In this document: positions 38,946 to 48,143 of the stretch, in pieces
How positions within the stretch are numbered: the stretch's first letter is position 1
Layout: every line of letters starts with the position of its first letter
Assembly (NCBI GenBank): GCA_031549115.1
Contig: JAVBQJ010000049.1
Span: 1 to 64,000, forward strand
Reading direction: 5' to 3'
Source: JAVBQJ01 sp031549115
GTDB lineage: Bacteria > Verrucomicrobiota > Lentisphaeria > Victivallales > Victivallaceae
DNA length: 64,000 nucleotides
The notes under the pieces: generated by a model
Databases searched by the model: none
Seen by the model: the letters and a program-made list of their open reading frames with translations, nothing else
Told to the model about the DNA's origin: nothing
Program-made: the position numbers and the translations under genes

Positions 38946-41675
38946 GCTGCTGTTGGTGTTGGTGAACGAGACGGTGATCTCCGCCTCTTCCCCGGTGCCG
39001 GTCACGGCGAACGCGTACGGTTCACCGCTGCGCACGCCGAGGCTATGGCCGTTGACGCACAGTTCCACCACATGGCCGTCCCCGGGAATCCGCAGCAGCG
39101 ACGCCCCGGGCGGCAATACCATCCGGCTCCGGTACTCCGCCGTCCCGGCGAAAAACGGGAATCCGTCCTCGCGCCAACGCCCCAACCGGACCGGCGTTGC
39201 CGCTTCTTCCCAGCCAATGCACCCATGCCGCAGCCGGAAGCGCCCGGCCAGCAGCACGGGATGCAGCCGCCGTTCCCATTCGTGCTGCAGCGAATCGCAG
39301 ATGATTTCAATCCGGTTGCCCCCCAGCACCAACAGCGCGCCGATTTCGGCCTCCGACATATAGCGGTCGAGATAACTTCCGGGGTGAAACGCCGGAACCT
39401 TCTTGCCGTTCACCCGGCACTCCACCCGGGCACCGAAGCCTCCCGCCGCCAATTCGTTGCGACTCATCTCCAGATCCAATACCAGCGTCAGCGCCGGCGG
39501 TCTGGCGTCAATGTCGAATTCGAAACAATGCCGCTGCCATTTGCCGTCCGCTTCCGTCCGCCACTGCCGCAGCGGCAGGACATTCGGTTGCAGCGTGGTC
39601 AATTGCCATGATTTCGGAAGCTTCAATTCCCGCGCGGGCGTTGCCGGCGGCTCGGGACAATACGCGGCTTCGCGTTCCACCAACAACAGCGCCTCCGCCG
39701 AAGCGAGGCGACGCCGCCCGGCATGCCAGCGGAAACGCGTTCCGGTATCCGCGTCGATCCGGTCAAATTCCAAACCGTCCGCGAAAGTGATCTCCGTTTC
39801 CTGCTCCGTCATCGCCGGATTGAACACCAACACCCAGGTTTTTCCATCCTTCGTCCACATCCGCGACGCCAGCTCCGGGTTGGTGATATGCCGGGTGCGC
39901 GGCAGTTGTGCCAGCCACCCGGATTCTTCGCGGCGCCATTGCGGCCACGAAGAGGCTTCCGCCACAATCCGGCAGCCGCTTTCGATCACCGTGTCCGGCG
40001 CCTGGTCCAATACGATCACTCTGCCGCCGGCTTCGCACCACTGCGTCAGCTTTTCCCATGAGGAGCGCTTCAGCAACCGGCACGACGGCAGGAGCAGCAC
40101 CCGGACGCGCTGGTCGAATTCCGGCTTTTCCGACGGCACCGTCAACGTGCCGTCGGCTTCGATCCGGCTCCGCCCCAGCAACACTTCATCGATGATTTCA
40201 AAATCGACGTGCCCGGCGAAAAGCCGGTGCACCGTATCCCGGAAACAATCCTCGACCGCCATGGCCGCGTCGCCGCGGTCGCCGGAAACGGCCTTGACAC
40301 CCAGCTCCACCGTCGCCTTCAGCGTCTCCACCGGATACAGCAGCGCCACCTCGGCACAGTTCGCACCGCCGGTCGAAGCCTCGGAGATCCGGGCGATCCA
40401 GTCGGTCCAGTGCCGGTAATAGCGCCACGCGGGCGTATGCAGATGATCCGGCGTGCACTCCCATTTGCGGTGTCCGGCGATCGAATAATAAATACCGTGG
40501 GGGACGAAGACATTGACGCCGGCCACCGCCAGCCACCCGGTGATGCGCCGGACTTCGTGCAGCGTCAGCTTCCAGCACTCCCCCGCCAATCCGAGGCATT
40601 CGCACATCACCTCGTCGCGGCCGAGAAAGCGCGCGCACGACGCGGTCAACTTCTGCGGCAGCCAGCCGGCGTCGTCGCTGCGCCGCGTCAGCGAATCGCC
40701 GATTTGCAGCGGCCCGAGATCGTCGACCGCACAGTACGAAAAGTGCCGCATCACCTCGAAGTAATCGCCGATCTGCCGGACGTGTTCCCCAAGCCCATCC
40801 TCGCAGGCAAGGTGACCGGTGCTGTGGATGCCCGCCTCGCGGCAGTATTCGCCGATCGGCGTGAAATAGCTGTCCAGATAGGCATGCTGGAAGAAATCCC
40901 AGAACAGCAGCCGCGACCGGACACTGTCCGGCAGCGACGCGTCCAGCAACCGCGGCAGATGCGCCTCGATCCCCTCCCCGGTGTAAGCCCGGAAGCGTTC
41001 GGCAAAGTCCCTGCCCCACGGAATCGAACGCCGGACCGCCGCGAAATTGCCGCAGGTGTTATCCGAAAAAATCCCCCGGATGGTCTTGCCGAAGTCGGCT
41101 CCGAAGTGCTCGAAATACCACCGGTGGGTCAGACCGATGAAGCGTTCGGTCAAATCCGGGTCGGTGTAATCCGGGAAGCGGTCGAATACCGAAACCGGAT
41201 TGGCTTCCCAGCTCATCTGCGCCAGCATAAACAGCTTCGCCTCCGGCCATGCGTCCGGCACCCGCCACGGCACGCCGGGCGCCAGCGCCAGCGTCTCCCC
41301 CGAATCCGGGTTCACCGCATACGCCAGCTCACCGGCCGGAGTGACCTCCTCTCCGGATGCCGCGACGCGCTCTTCGACCACCTTCAGCGTCTGCATCGAC
41401 TCCTCCGGCGTCAGGTTCATCCGGAACCCGGCCGCCCCCGACGGATAATGGAATTCGTCGTACAGCCACACCTCCAGGTTCAACACCTTCGCCACCCGGA
41501 TCACGTGCGAGAGACACCGGGCGAAATCCGCCGACAGATAATCCGTCCGCATCCCGTCGCGCGCATGCAGCATCACGCCGCCGAAGCCCTGCTCCGCCAT
41601 CGTCCGCAGCTGCCGCTCCAACTCCGACTCTTCCAGAAAATGATTCAAAAACCAAAATGCCACCGGCCGGTACAT
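38934..41675 (-). CDS. Glycoside hydrolase, GH106-like
   Basis: A 913-residue protein beginning MYRPVAFWFLNHFLEESELE, the barrel opening seen in GH106-type alpha-L-rhamnosidases and relatives (FW.N....E.I..Q...M...G.GG). Next come GFGGVMLHARDGMRTDYLS and LEVWLYDEFHYPSGAAGF. The barrel spans about 1-500, then accessory beta domains, the last GH2-like sugar-binding (VELCVNGHSLGVRSGEPY). No signal peptide is seen, so it is probably cytoplasmic. The frame is open to 41777, but the ATG at 41675 has GAAAGG upstream and starts the conserved domain. Last gene of the GntR-led operon. Substrate not certain; rhamnose or another alpha-linked sugar. Confidence 0.68.
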   Translation of the reverse strand: MYRPVAFWFLNHFLEESELERQLRTMAEQGFGGVMLHARDGMRTDYLSADFARCLSHVIRVAKVLNLEVWLYDEFHYPSGAAGFRMNLTPEESMQTLKVVEERVAASGEEVTPAGELAYAVNPDSGETLALAPGVPWRVPDAWPEAKLFMLAQMSWEANPVSVFDRFPDYTDPDLTERFIGLTHRWYFEHFGADFGKTIRGIFSDNTCGNFAAVRRSIPWGRDFAERFRAYTGEGIEAHLPRLLDASLPDSVRSRLLFWDFFQHAYLDSYFTPIGEYCREAGIHSTGHLACEDGLGEHVRQIGDYFEVMRHFSYCAVDDLGPLQIGDSLTRRSDDAGWLPQKLTASCARFLGRDEVMCECLGLAGECWKLTLHEVRRITGWLAVAGVNVFVPHGIYYSIAGHRKWECTPDHLHTPAWRYYRHWTDWIARISEASTGGANCAEVALLYPVETLKATVELGVKAVSGDRGDAAMAVEDCFRDTVHRLFAGHVDFEIIDEVLLGRSRIEADGTLTVPSEKPEFDQRVRVLLLPSCRLLKRSSWEKLTQWCEAGGRVIVLDQAPDTVIESGCRIVAEASSWPQWRREESGWLAQLPRTRHITNPELASRMWTKDGKTWVLVFNPAMTEQETEITFADGLEFDRIDADTGTRFRWHAGRRRLASAEALLLVEREAAYCPEPPATPARELKLPKSWQLTTLQPNVLPLRQWRTEADGKWQRHCFEFDIDARPPALTLVLDLEMSRNELAAGGFGARVECRVNGKKVPAFHPGSYLDRYMSEAEIGALLVLGGNRIEIICDSLQHEWERRLHPVLLAGRFRLRHGCIGWEEAATPVRLGRWREDGFPFFAGTAEYRSRMVLPPGASLLRIPGDGHVVELCVNGHSLGVRSGEPYAFAVTGTGEEAEITVSFTNTNSSLLE

Positions 41676-41714
41676 ATAGAAACCTTTCGTAAATTGAAAG
41701 TTGAGCCCTTGGAA

Positions 41715-41757
41715 GGGAGAGCGAAAACCGTTTTGAGGAAACGTTTTTCGCTCTCCC
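41715..41757. repeat. Long intercistronic hairpin
   Basis: GGGAGAGCGAAAA (41715-41727) pairs perfectly with TTTTCGCTCTCCC (41745-41757), and inside it CGTTT pairs with AAACG around loop TGAGG. It lies between the DUF4838 gene and the GH106-like gene of the same leftward operon. It may act as a partial terminator or a stabiliser that sets different levels for the two proteins. Confidence 0.6.
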
Positions 41758-41836
41758 CTCCAAACCTCCCCTCTCACTTTCCCAAACCTTTTAAACGTAA
41801 TTTTTTGCCTCGTTGGACAAAAAATGAGAACTTTAT

Positions 41837-44719
41837 TTACCGTATACTCAATGTGACGTCATCGAACCATACTGTACCGGTGGCGCCGAGGATATTCAAG
41901 TAGACGGTGACTTTATCGGTGGCCGGGCCCATTTTGCAGGCGTCGATTCTCAACTCCTGCCACAGGCCGTTGGTATCGCCGGCATTGATTTCATATTTGG
42001 TGTCTTCGCCGAGAACCCAAACCCGCACGGAACCGGCGTAACCGGGTGTCGTCCGGTACCACACCCGGAAGTCGTATTCGCCGCCGGGCACGACCTCCGC
42101 CTCCTGAAAAATCCGCATCCAGCTCTTCTCAAAGAGATTGGCGCCATGCGGATCAATCTCCTTGCACTCGATCCGGTAACTGTACTTTCCGGTGTGCGCG
42201 ACATCGGCATCAAAACCGATAACGTGGTCTCCGGCCGGTCCGTGCGACGGCCAGAAGCCATCGGGGCGTTCACTCTGTCCGGCTTCGAAATCACCGTTCC
42301 TGAGCACATTCTTACCCGCGGCCGGACGGGAGCAGCGCACCCATACCGGACGCCAGATGCCGCCCTGCCCGGCGGTGTCCACCACTCGGACCGCAACCGT
42401 GTTGGGCGCGTCGAAGCGGACTGCCGCCGATATATCGATATCGAACGCCTTCATCCAACTCCCCTCGTCCCCCCGGTACGGATATTCGCGCTCCAGCACT
42501 TTGACACCATTGATGTACACCGTACAGGCTTCGTCGACCGCGCCGAAGGTCATCGTCACCGTGGAACCCACCCCATCCGCGGGCAAAGTGAATTGATTCC
42601 GATACCAGCCGACGCCGTCATAATCCTGTCCGTTGTGCGCCTGTTTCCAGGCCACCCCCGGCGGCTGTTTTTCCCAGCCCGAATCGATTCCGACCGGATA
42701 CCAGGCGCTGTCGTCGTACGCGACGGCGGCAAACCCGGCCGCCGTGCCGCGGTCTTCGGGATCCCACATCAGCCGCCAGTTTTCAGTCAACGGTTCCCCG
42801 GGCGCCTGCAACAGGAAGCGCAGCGAATCGCGATCCCAGGTGACATTTTCCCAATGAAACAGATGGTTCATATTGGCGATATTCCGGGGTTCGATCGCGG
42901 CGCGGAATTCATCCAGCTTCGTGACCGCCGCCGCCAGCGCGTATTTATCCCGGCTTTCGTAAGCCGACTGCGCCAGCGCGGTCAGTTCGGCACCGCGCAG
43001 GCCGTCGCGCAGAAATGCGACCCGCGCCGACGCGGTTTCATCCCCGATGGCGAGCTGCGCGGCGCGTTCCAGAATGGCGAATCCTGCCGCGAACACCTCC
43101 GGCGTATAGATCGCCGGCGCCACCATGTAGAAGTAATTCCAGCTCCCTGCTTCGACGCCGACCGGATTGTAGACCGATGCCGCATCGATTCCGGTGGTCG
43201 CCTCCGAATCGGAAATGCGTTCCCAGTAATCCCAATAGTCCCGGATCGCCGGCGCCGCGGCGCCGAAGGCATCGCAGTATTCGGCGTAAATATCCTCGTA
43301 CGAAAGCTCCGGACGTCGCGTCATCCGCGCCATCACGTAGTAATTCAGGCCGTTGCCGCCGTATTGCCCGATATTGGAATCGAATTCGGTGCCGATCATG
43401 CCGTTGTCCAGGCACATCTGATACAAGGCGTGGAATTTGCGGGCGAAATTGACCGGCATGTTGTGCCCGTCGAGCATGAAATTCGGCCGTAGGATCATCG
43501 TCGCCCCGGCCTCGCGCCAGCCCCGCCAGCAACGTTCGAACGCGTCGATTTTCGGCTGCGTCCATGGGTACATCAGCTCGCCGACGAAGGCGGCGACGAT
43601 GTCGGAATTGAGCTTGCTATATTGCGGCGGCTCGTAATAGTTGCCGTAGGCCGCCCAGCCGATCACCTTGACGCCGGGATCGGTTTTCTTCGCCTCCGCC
43701 AACGCTTTCAGGTAAAAGGCCATATAGCGTTCGGTGACGTTGCCGAGTTCGCGTTCCCAACCTTTCGTCCCGGCGGCAAAGGCCGCCTGCGCCCGTTCCA
43801 GACGCTCCGGATCATTGGAATGATCGGCCGCCAGACACGCCGCACAGCAGCAGCTGCCGTTGGCGTCGCTCTCGCCCAGATACAGATTCGGCCCCCACGG
43901 GTAGCCGGTCGCGCGCTTTTCCCGCCAATCCCGCAGCACTTGTTGCAGCAGCGCGTCGGAGCTCGGGCAAATGCCGATGAACGACGCGGCGCCGCCGACA
44001 TGGTACGGATTGGGACGGCGGGTGCCGTCCGGCAGCATGTGGAAGTATTCCGGGTGCGTTTTTAAATACAGATTATGGTAGTTCCAGCCTGGATGGGTAA
44101 AGGAGTGCTGCGAACGCAACGCGGTGTCCCACGAGAAGCCGTGCCGGATCAGCCATTGGTTGTCGTCCCGGTTGAAGTTTTCCCACGCTTCGCGGTTCTG
44201 CCAGCCGGCTTCTCCGGCATTGGACGGGTGAATCCGCGAGCTTTGAATCGGCTGCCGGACGGCGAGATCCAGCACCGGCAGCACGATGGTTTCCTGTGCC
44301 GGAATCACTTCACCGAGCGTCCCCGGCCACAGCCAGCGGACGCCGAGATACTCCTGCAGCAGGTAGTAAACCGCTTCGCGCACCCCCTCGCCGCGCCCGG
44401 CCAGATGCAGGCCGTCCCCGGCGGTGCGGATGAAAAATCCGTTGCGACCGGCCGCGTCCCAGTCGTAATCCCCCGAAGTTTCCAGATAGATTTTCGCCAG
44501 CGGCGATTGCCGCGCCGTCGCCAAATCCAGAATCGGCAACTCCGCACCGGAAGCGCGGTGCAGGTGGTATTGCAGCTCCCGCGCCGCCTCCTGCGCATCG
44601 CCGTCGGCGGCCGGAGCCACGATCACGGCGCGGGGATTCCCATTCGCCGCCAGCTCCACCGCCTGAACCAAAGCTCCCCAGACGGCCAGGACCGCCACTG
44701 CCATCGCTTGTTTCCACAT
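41837..44719 (-). CDS. Secreted DUF4838 protein with two carbohydrate-binding modules
   Basis: A 960-residue protein with signal peptide MWKQAMAVAVLAVWGALVQA. The N-terminal alpha-glucuronidase-like domain (EAARELQYHLHRASGAELPI, YLLQEYLGVRWLWPG) is followed by the DUF4838 core with a variant cysteine motif GSCCCAACLAADH. From about 660 comes a GH2-like sugar-binding domain (VYINGVKVLEREYPYRG, GGIWRPVWVRC). From about 795 comes a CBM4/9-like module (NVLRNGDFEAGQ ... GTVWFDDVTLSIR). It is 16 bases downstream of the prepilin-like gene. It is the largest of three DUF4838 proteins in the window, each with a different C-terminal accessory region. Confidence 0.8.
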   Translation of the reverse strand: MWKQAMAVAVLAVWGALVQAVELAANGNPRAVIVAPAADGDAQEAARELQYHLHRASGAELPILDLATARQSPLAKIYLETSGDYDWDAAGRNGFFIRTAGDGLHLAGRGEGVREAVYYLLQEYLGVRWLWPGTLGEVIPAQETIVLPVLDLAVRQPIQSSRIHPSNAGEAGWQNREAWENFNRDDNQWLIRHGFSWDTALRSQHSFTHPGWNYHNLYLKTHPEYFHMLPDGTRRPNPYHVGGAASFIGICPSSDALLQQVLRDWREKRATGYPWGPNLYLGESDANGSCCCAACLAADHSNDPERLERAQAAFAAGTKGWERELGNVTERYMAFYLKALAEAKKTDPGVKVIGWAAYGNYYEPPQYSKLNSDIVAAFVGELMYPWTQPKIDAFERCWRGWREAGATMILRPNFMLDGHNMPVNFARKFHALYQMCLDNGMIGTEFDSNIGQYGGNGLNYYVMARMTRRPELSYEDIYAEYCDAFGAAAPAIRDYWDYWERISDSEATTGIDAASVYNPVGVEAGSWNYFYMVAPAIYTPEVFAAGFAILERAAQLAIGDETASARVAFLRDGLRGAELTALAQSAYESRDKYALAAAVTKLDEFRAAIEPRNIANMNHLFHWENVTWDRDSLRFLLQAPGEPLTENWRLMWDPEDRGTAAGFAAVAYDDSAWYPVGIDSGWEKQPPGVAWKQAHNGQDYDGVGWYRNQFTLPADGVGSTVTMTFGAVDEACTVYINGVKVLEREYPYRGDEGSWMKAFDIDISAAVRFDAPNTVAVRVVDTAGQGGIWRPVWVRCSRPAAGKNVLRNGDFEAGQSERPDGFWPSHGPAGDHVIGFDADVAHTGKYSYRIECKEIDPHGANLFEKSWMRIFQEAEVVPGGEYDFRVWYRTTPGYAGSVRVWVLGEDTKYEINAGDTNGLWQELRIDACKMGPATDKVTVYLNILGATGTVWFDDVTLSIR

Positions 44720-44734
44720 GATGTATTGTCTCTC

Positions 44735-45457
44735 TTACTGCTTGGCCGGATCCCACAGCTTGCCGGGCGCCCAGGTGCCGTTCGGATCGCAGATCGGTTC
44801 GTTATGCAGCGTCGCATGCCCGTCCACCCACGCAATCGTGGTGGCCTTGCCGCCGGAATGCCGGTAAAAGGTGGTTTTGTAATCGCTATCCGAAATCATC
44901 AGTTTGACGGGATCGCCTCCAGTCTGAACCAAAGTGGTGTCACCCTCGGCATCGACATAGAGAATGGTGCTCGCCGTGCTTTTGATCGAAGCCGTGCTGA
45001 TGCCGCCCTCGGTATTTCCCATCAGATACCAGTTGCCGACATAGCTGAGCCCCTCCCTGCCGGCGGCGCCATGCGTCGGCCCCGGCGGATAGGCGAAAGG
45101 AATGCTGCTGTGCGACGGACAGGCGAACAGCGGCAGCGACGGCGCGTCGGCATCCATCGGGAAGTACTTCCACTGTCCCAACCCCTGCTTCGGCTCCATC
45201 CCGATGTACGGGGCAATCCGATGCGTCCACAGCGCGTAGCCGTTGGCGATCGATCCCTGTCCGGGCAAATAACTTTCGTCATTTTCGTACATCGTGGTGC
45301 CGAGGCCCAACTGCTTGCAGTTCGACAGGCACTTGGTCGCCTGCGCCGCCGCCCGCGCCTTGCTCAACGCCGGCAGCAGCATGCTGGCTAGAATAGCGAT
45401 GATGGCTATCACCACCAACAATTCGATCAATGTAAAAATCCGGTTCCGTGTTTTCAT
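44735..45457 (-). CDS. Prepilin-type N-terminal / H-X-DG protein
   Basis: A 240-residue protein starting MKTRNRIFTLIELLVVIAII (residue -1 Ile instead of Gly, Glu+5 present), continuing ASMLLPALSKARAAAQATKC. The C-terminal motif is YRHSGG...AWVDGHATLH, with 11 residues between His and DGH. It is the second gene of the GntR-led operon, between the regulator and a DUF4838 protein. AAAGGG precedes the ATG by about eight bases. Confidence 0.82.
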   Translation of the reverse strand: MKTRNRIFTLIELLVVIAIIAILASMLLPALSKARAAAQATKCLSNCKQLGLGTTMYENDESYLPGQGSIANGYALWTHRIAPYIGMEPKQGLGQWKYFPMDADAPSLPLFACPSHSSIPFAYPPGPTHGAAGREGLSYVGNWYLMGNTEGGISTASIKSTASTILYVDAEGDTTLVQTGGDPVKLMISDSDYKTTFYRHSGGKATTIAWVDGHATLHNEPICDPNGTWAPGKLWDPAKQ

Positions 45458-45473
45458 TCATCCGCCCTTTCCG

Positions 45474-46529
45474 TTATGAATTATGGTTTTCGATACTGTT
45501 GCGATACTCCGGGTGGCCGACCACATGGGGGGCGACCGCGACGTGGTCGGGGGTCCGGTGGCCGCAGAGAATGCGACGCACCATGCGGACGATTTCCCGG
45601 CCGATGCCGTCGTTATCTTCCTGAATGCTGGTCAGCACCGGATCGAGTTCCATGCAGAAACTCATATTGTCGAAGCCGATCACTTTCACATCGCGTCCGA
45701 TGACGATGCCGTGGTCGCGGCAGTAGTCATAAACGCGGAGCGCCAGTAAATCCATGGTGACGAACATGCCGTCGATGCCCTCGCCGAACAGCTCCGCGAC
45801 CGGCTGCATCGACCGCGGCAGTTGGTTCGCGGGGTACTGATAGCCGGTAGTGAACAACCGCAGATCGGGATGCTCCGCCGCGAACTGTTCGACGCCATGC
45901 TGGCGCATCACGATAAAACTGGTTTCGTCCTCAATGTCGTCGGCGCGCAATAAGCCGAGACGCCGGCAACCGGCGCGGTAGAGCAACTCCGCCGCCAGAT
46001 AGCCGCCCCGGACGTTGTCGCTGCCGACCCGGAAACCGCCCGGCAACGGACGGCAGTTGCAGGCGATCACCCGCGTCGGATCCAGTTGCGCCAGACACTC
46101 CGGCCACCCCTCGTCGAACTGCTGGCACAATACCAGCACATCGTACTGATTGGCAAACGCTTGCAATTGCGACAAGGTGTTCAGGAAAATCAAGTTGCAG
46201 CGTTCGTGCTCCAATTCGCGGCGGATCCGGTCCAGCACGCCCATCTGAAACGGATCGGTCATGCGGCCGTCACAGATGAATATCGCCACACACTTCTGCG
46301 CCAACGGGTTGAAGTCGGAAGCCGGGTTCACGAATACGCCCTTGCCCTGGTGGCCGATGGTGAACCGGTGTTCTTTCAGCAGCGCCAATGCTTTTTTCAC
46401 GGTATTGCTGCTGACGTCGTATTCCTGCTGCAATTTTATCAGCGACGGCAGCTTGCCCGAGATCTCGCCGCTGCCGATCCGCTCCCGCAGACTCAGAAAT
46501 ACATCTTTGAATGTTTCCGCCTGATCCAT
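45474..46529 (-). CDS. GntR-HTH regulator with LacI-type ligand domain
   Basis: A 351-residue regulator. Residues 1-75 form a GntR winged helix (GKLPSLIKLQQEYDVSSNTV, KALALLKEHRFTIGHQGKGVF). The rest is a periplasmic-binding-protein-like sensor as in LacI proteins (CVAIFICDGRMTDPF, RVIACNCRPLPGG, DVKVIGFDNMSF). This combination is typical of AraR-like sugar regulators. It leads the operon 45474-38934. An 18-bp perfect palindrome over its own promoter start is the probable operator, giving autoregulation. It is divergent from the LacI gene at 46744. Confidence 0.87.
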   Translation of the reverse strand: MDQAETFKDVFLSLRERIGSGEISGKLPSLIKLQQEYDVSSNTVKKALALLKEHRFTIGHQGKGVFVNPASDFNPLAQKCVAIFICDGRMTDPFQMGVLDRIRRELEHERCNLIFLNTLSQLQAFANQYDVLVLCQQFDEGWPECLAQLDPTRVIACNCRPLPGGFRVGSDNVRGGYLAAELLYRAGCRRLGLLRADDIEDETSFIVMRQHGVEQFAAEHPDLRLFTTGYQYPANQLPRSMQPVAELFGEGIDGMFVTMDLLALRVYDYCRDHGIVIGRDVKVIGFDNMSFCMELDPVLTSIQEDNDGIGREIVRMVRRILCGHRTPDHVAVAPHVVGHPEYRNSIENHNS

Positions 46530-46549
46530 TGCCGTTTCCCACTTGTTTT

Positions 46550-46567
46550 AACTTGGGCGCCCAAGTT
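46550..46567. promoter_or_regulatory. 18-bp perfect palindrome, probable GntR operator
   Basis: AACTTGGGCGCCCAAGTT is a perfect palindrome placed 9-26 bases after the -10 box of the GntR gene promoter, within the initial transcribed region, an ideal place for repression. Confidence 0.75.
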
Positions 46568-46576
46568 GTTATCTAT

Positions 46577-46605
46577 ATTATAGCGTAAAATGAAAATTTT
46601 GTCAA
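46577..46605 (-). promoter_or_regulatory. Consensus promoter of the GntR-led operon
   Basis: On the minus strand TTGACA (46605-46600), a 17-bp spacer and TATAAT (46582-46577): a full match to the sigma-70 consensus, the strongest in the window. The palindrome at 46550-46567 would shut it. Confidence 0.8.
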
Positions 46606-46659
46606 TACCCGGAATGGAAAAAAGGCGCTTTTTTTCCATTCTTTTCCGGCATTCACCTC

Positions 46660-46713
46660 TTGACTTTTTCTTTTTTTTACCTATACTATAAGTAAAATCA
46701 CGCAACCAGTTGC
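46660..46713 (+). promoter_or_regulatory. Promoter and operator of the LacI gene at 46744
   Basis: TTGACT (46660-46665), a 16-bp T-rich spacer and TATACT (46682-46687), followed by the near-palindrome GCAACCAGTTGC (46702-46713), mismatched only in its two central bases. The operator differs from those of the other two LacI genes, as expected for separate regulators. Confidence 0.6.
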
Positions 46714-46743
46714 ATTGACACACGGACAAAAAAACATTATAAC

Positions 46744-47778
46744 ATGGCAACAATCAACGACATTGCCCGGATTGCCGGTGTGAATAAATCAACCGTATCA
46801 CGGGTATTTTCCCGCTGCGAACCGATCAGCTCCGAAATGAGCAAAAAGATCCGGGGCATCGCCGCGGAGCTGGGTTATACGCCGAATCATCGGGTCAAGA
46901 AGGAGCAGGCGAAGTTCTGCATCGGTATTTTGCTCAGCGATCTGATCGTCAATCCGGCGACGGAATTGCCGTTCGGCAGCAATCTACTGTATGCGTTGAT
47001 CCAGGCGGGCAGCGAACGGCATCTGCATTTGATCACCGAGCCGTATGACTTCGAGGCGGCGCGGCTGCGGACGCCGCGGTTGTGCCGCGAGCAGCGGGTT
47101 TCCGGCCTTATCGCGCTCGGGTTGTCCAGCCGCCGGGCGTATGAGAAGCTGCAGCAGCTGCAACTGCCGTGGTGCAGCATCGGCTTCACGCCGGAGGAAA
47201 CGCCGCCCGAGGTGTATGCCGTCGAGGCCGATTGCTTCAGCGGCAGTTGTGAAGCAGTGGAGTATCTGATCATCCTGGGACACCGGAAGATCGCGATCAT
47301 TCACGGCGGGTTGTTTCACAAACAGACCTTCAATAAGCTGGAGGGTTACCGGAATGCGCTGCGCGCGCACCGGATGCCGGAGAATCCGGATTACGTCCTG
47401 CAATTCGACGAAGGCTGCAACTCGTATTGCGAAAGCGAACAGCAGACCCTGCGGTTGCTGCAACTGTCCGATCCGCCGACGGCGATCTGTTACGCCAACG
47501 ACCTTTGCGCGATTGCGGGTTTGTCGGCGATCCGGCAGCGGGGTTTGACGGTGCCGGAGGACATTTCGATCGTCGGCTTCGACGACAGTTACCTGGCATA
47601 CCAGGCGCGGCCGCGTTTGACTTCGGTGAATATCGACTTGGGGGAGCTGGCGGCGCAGGCGGTGGAGCTGGTGATGCGGCAGATCCGGCAACAGCCAATC
47701 CCGGAGCGCCAGATCACGCTGCAGTCCCGTTTGACCCAACGCGACAGCTGCGCGCCGCCAAAAGGAAAAGCAATTTAA
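46744..47778 (+). CDS. LacI family transcriptional regulator
   Basis: A 344-residue LacI/GalR regulator with N-terminal HTH ATINDIARIAGVNKSTVSRV, hinge region GIAAELGYTPNHRVKKE and a sugar-binding domain from about residue 60 (CIGILLSDLIVN...; ILGHRKIAIIHGG; SIVGFDDSYLAYQ). It probably controls the rightward genes beginning at 48144, although a 365-base gap with a repeat element lies between, and its own promoter. No strong ribosome site precedes the ATG. Confidence 0.88.
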   Translation: MATINDIARIAGVNKSTVSRVFSRCEPISSEMSKKIRGIAAELGYTPNHRVKKEQAKFCIGILLSDLIVNPATELPFGSNLLYALIQAGSERHLHLITEPYDFEAARLRTPRLCREQRVSGLIALGLSSRRAYEKLQQLQLPWCSIGFTPEETPPEVYAVEADCFSGSCEAVEYLIILGHRKIAIIHGGLFHKQTFNKLEGYRNALRAHRMPENPDYVLQFDEGCNSYCESEQQTLRLLQLSDPPTAICYANDLCAIAGLSAIRQRGLTVPEDISIVGFDDSYLAYQARPRLTSVNIDLGELAAQAVELVMRQIRQQPIPERQITLQSRLTQRDSCAPPKGKAI

Positions 47779-47791
47779 AAAGAAAAAAATT

Positions 47792-48024
47792 AAAAATAGA
47801 GCCGCGAAGCGGCGGTCTGCCCTCCGTCATACGGAGGTACCGGTCCAGCAGGTGAATTCTGCTGGTCGCCCCAGGCGGCAAAGCCGCCTCGAAAGGGGCG
47901 AAAGAGAAGCAAGCGAGCCGGGAGTCGATGCGAAGCGAAACCGAGGGGCTTGTCCCCGAGGGGGAAGAGCAAGCTCACGAATGTGAGCGTAGCGAGAGCG
48001 GAAGCCGCCCGAGGTAGCGATGAT
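47792..48024 (-). repeat. Dispersed repeat, copy C
   Basis: This is the third copy, inverted with respect to copy A, starting 14 bases after the LacI stop. It shares AAAATAGAGCCGCGAAGCGG, CTCCGTCATACGGAG, GGTCCAGCAGGTGAATTC (the uninterrupted IS target equivalent), GGCGGCTTTGCCGCC-type pairing, and GAGCGGAAGCCGCCCGAGG. It carries an insertion with two extra hairpins (GGGG-CTTGT-CCCC and GCTCAC-GAAT-GTGAGC). It lacks the GTGGAGAT hairpin found in copies A and B. Bases 48025-48143 hold no other feature. Confidence 0.75.
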
Positions 48025-48143
48025 GCAGGGAGAGCGAAGCGATTCCCGGAATATAGAGCGAACTCTGGCGCCGCACCGGCGGCGAAAAACAGACGAACGA
48101 CAACAAAGAAAAGTCACAGAATAACCCAAGAAAGGCTACCGAA

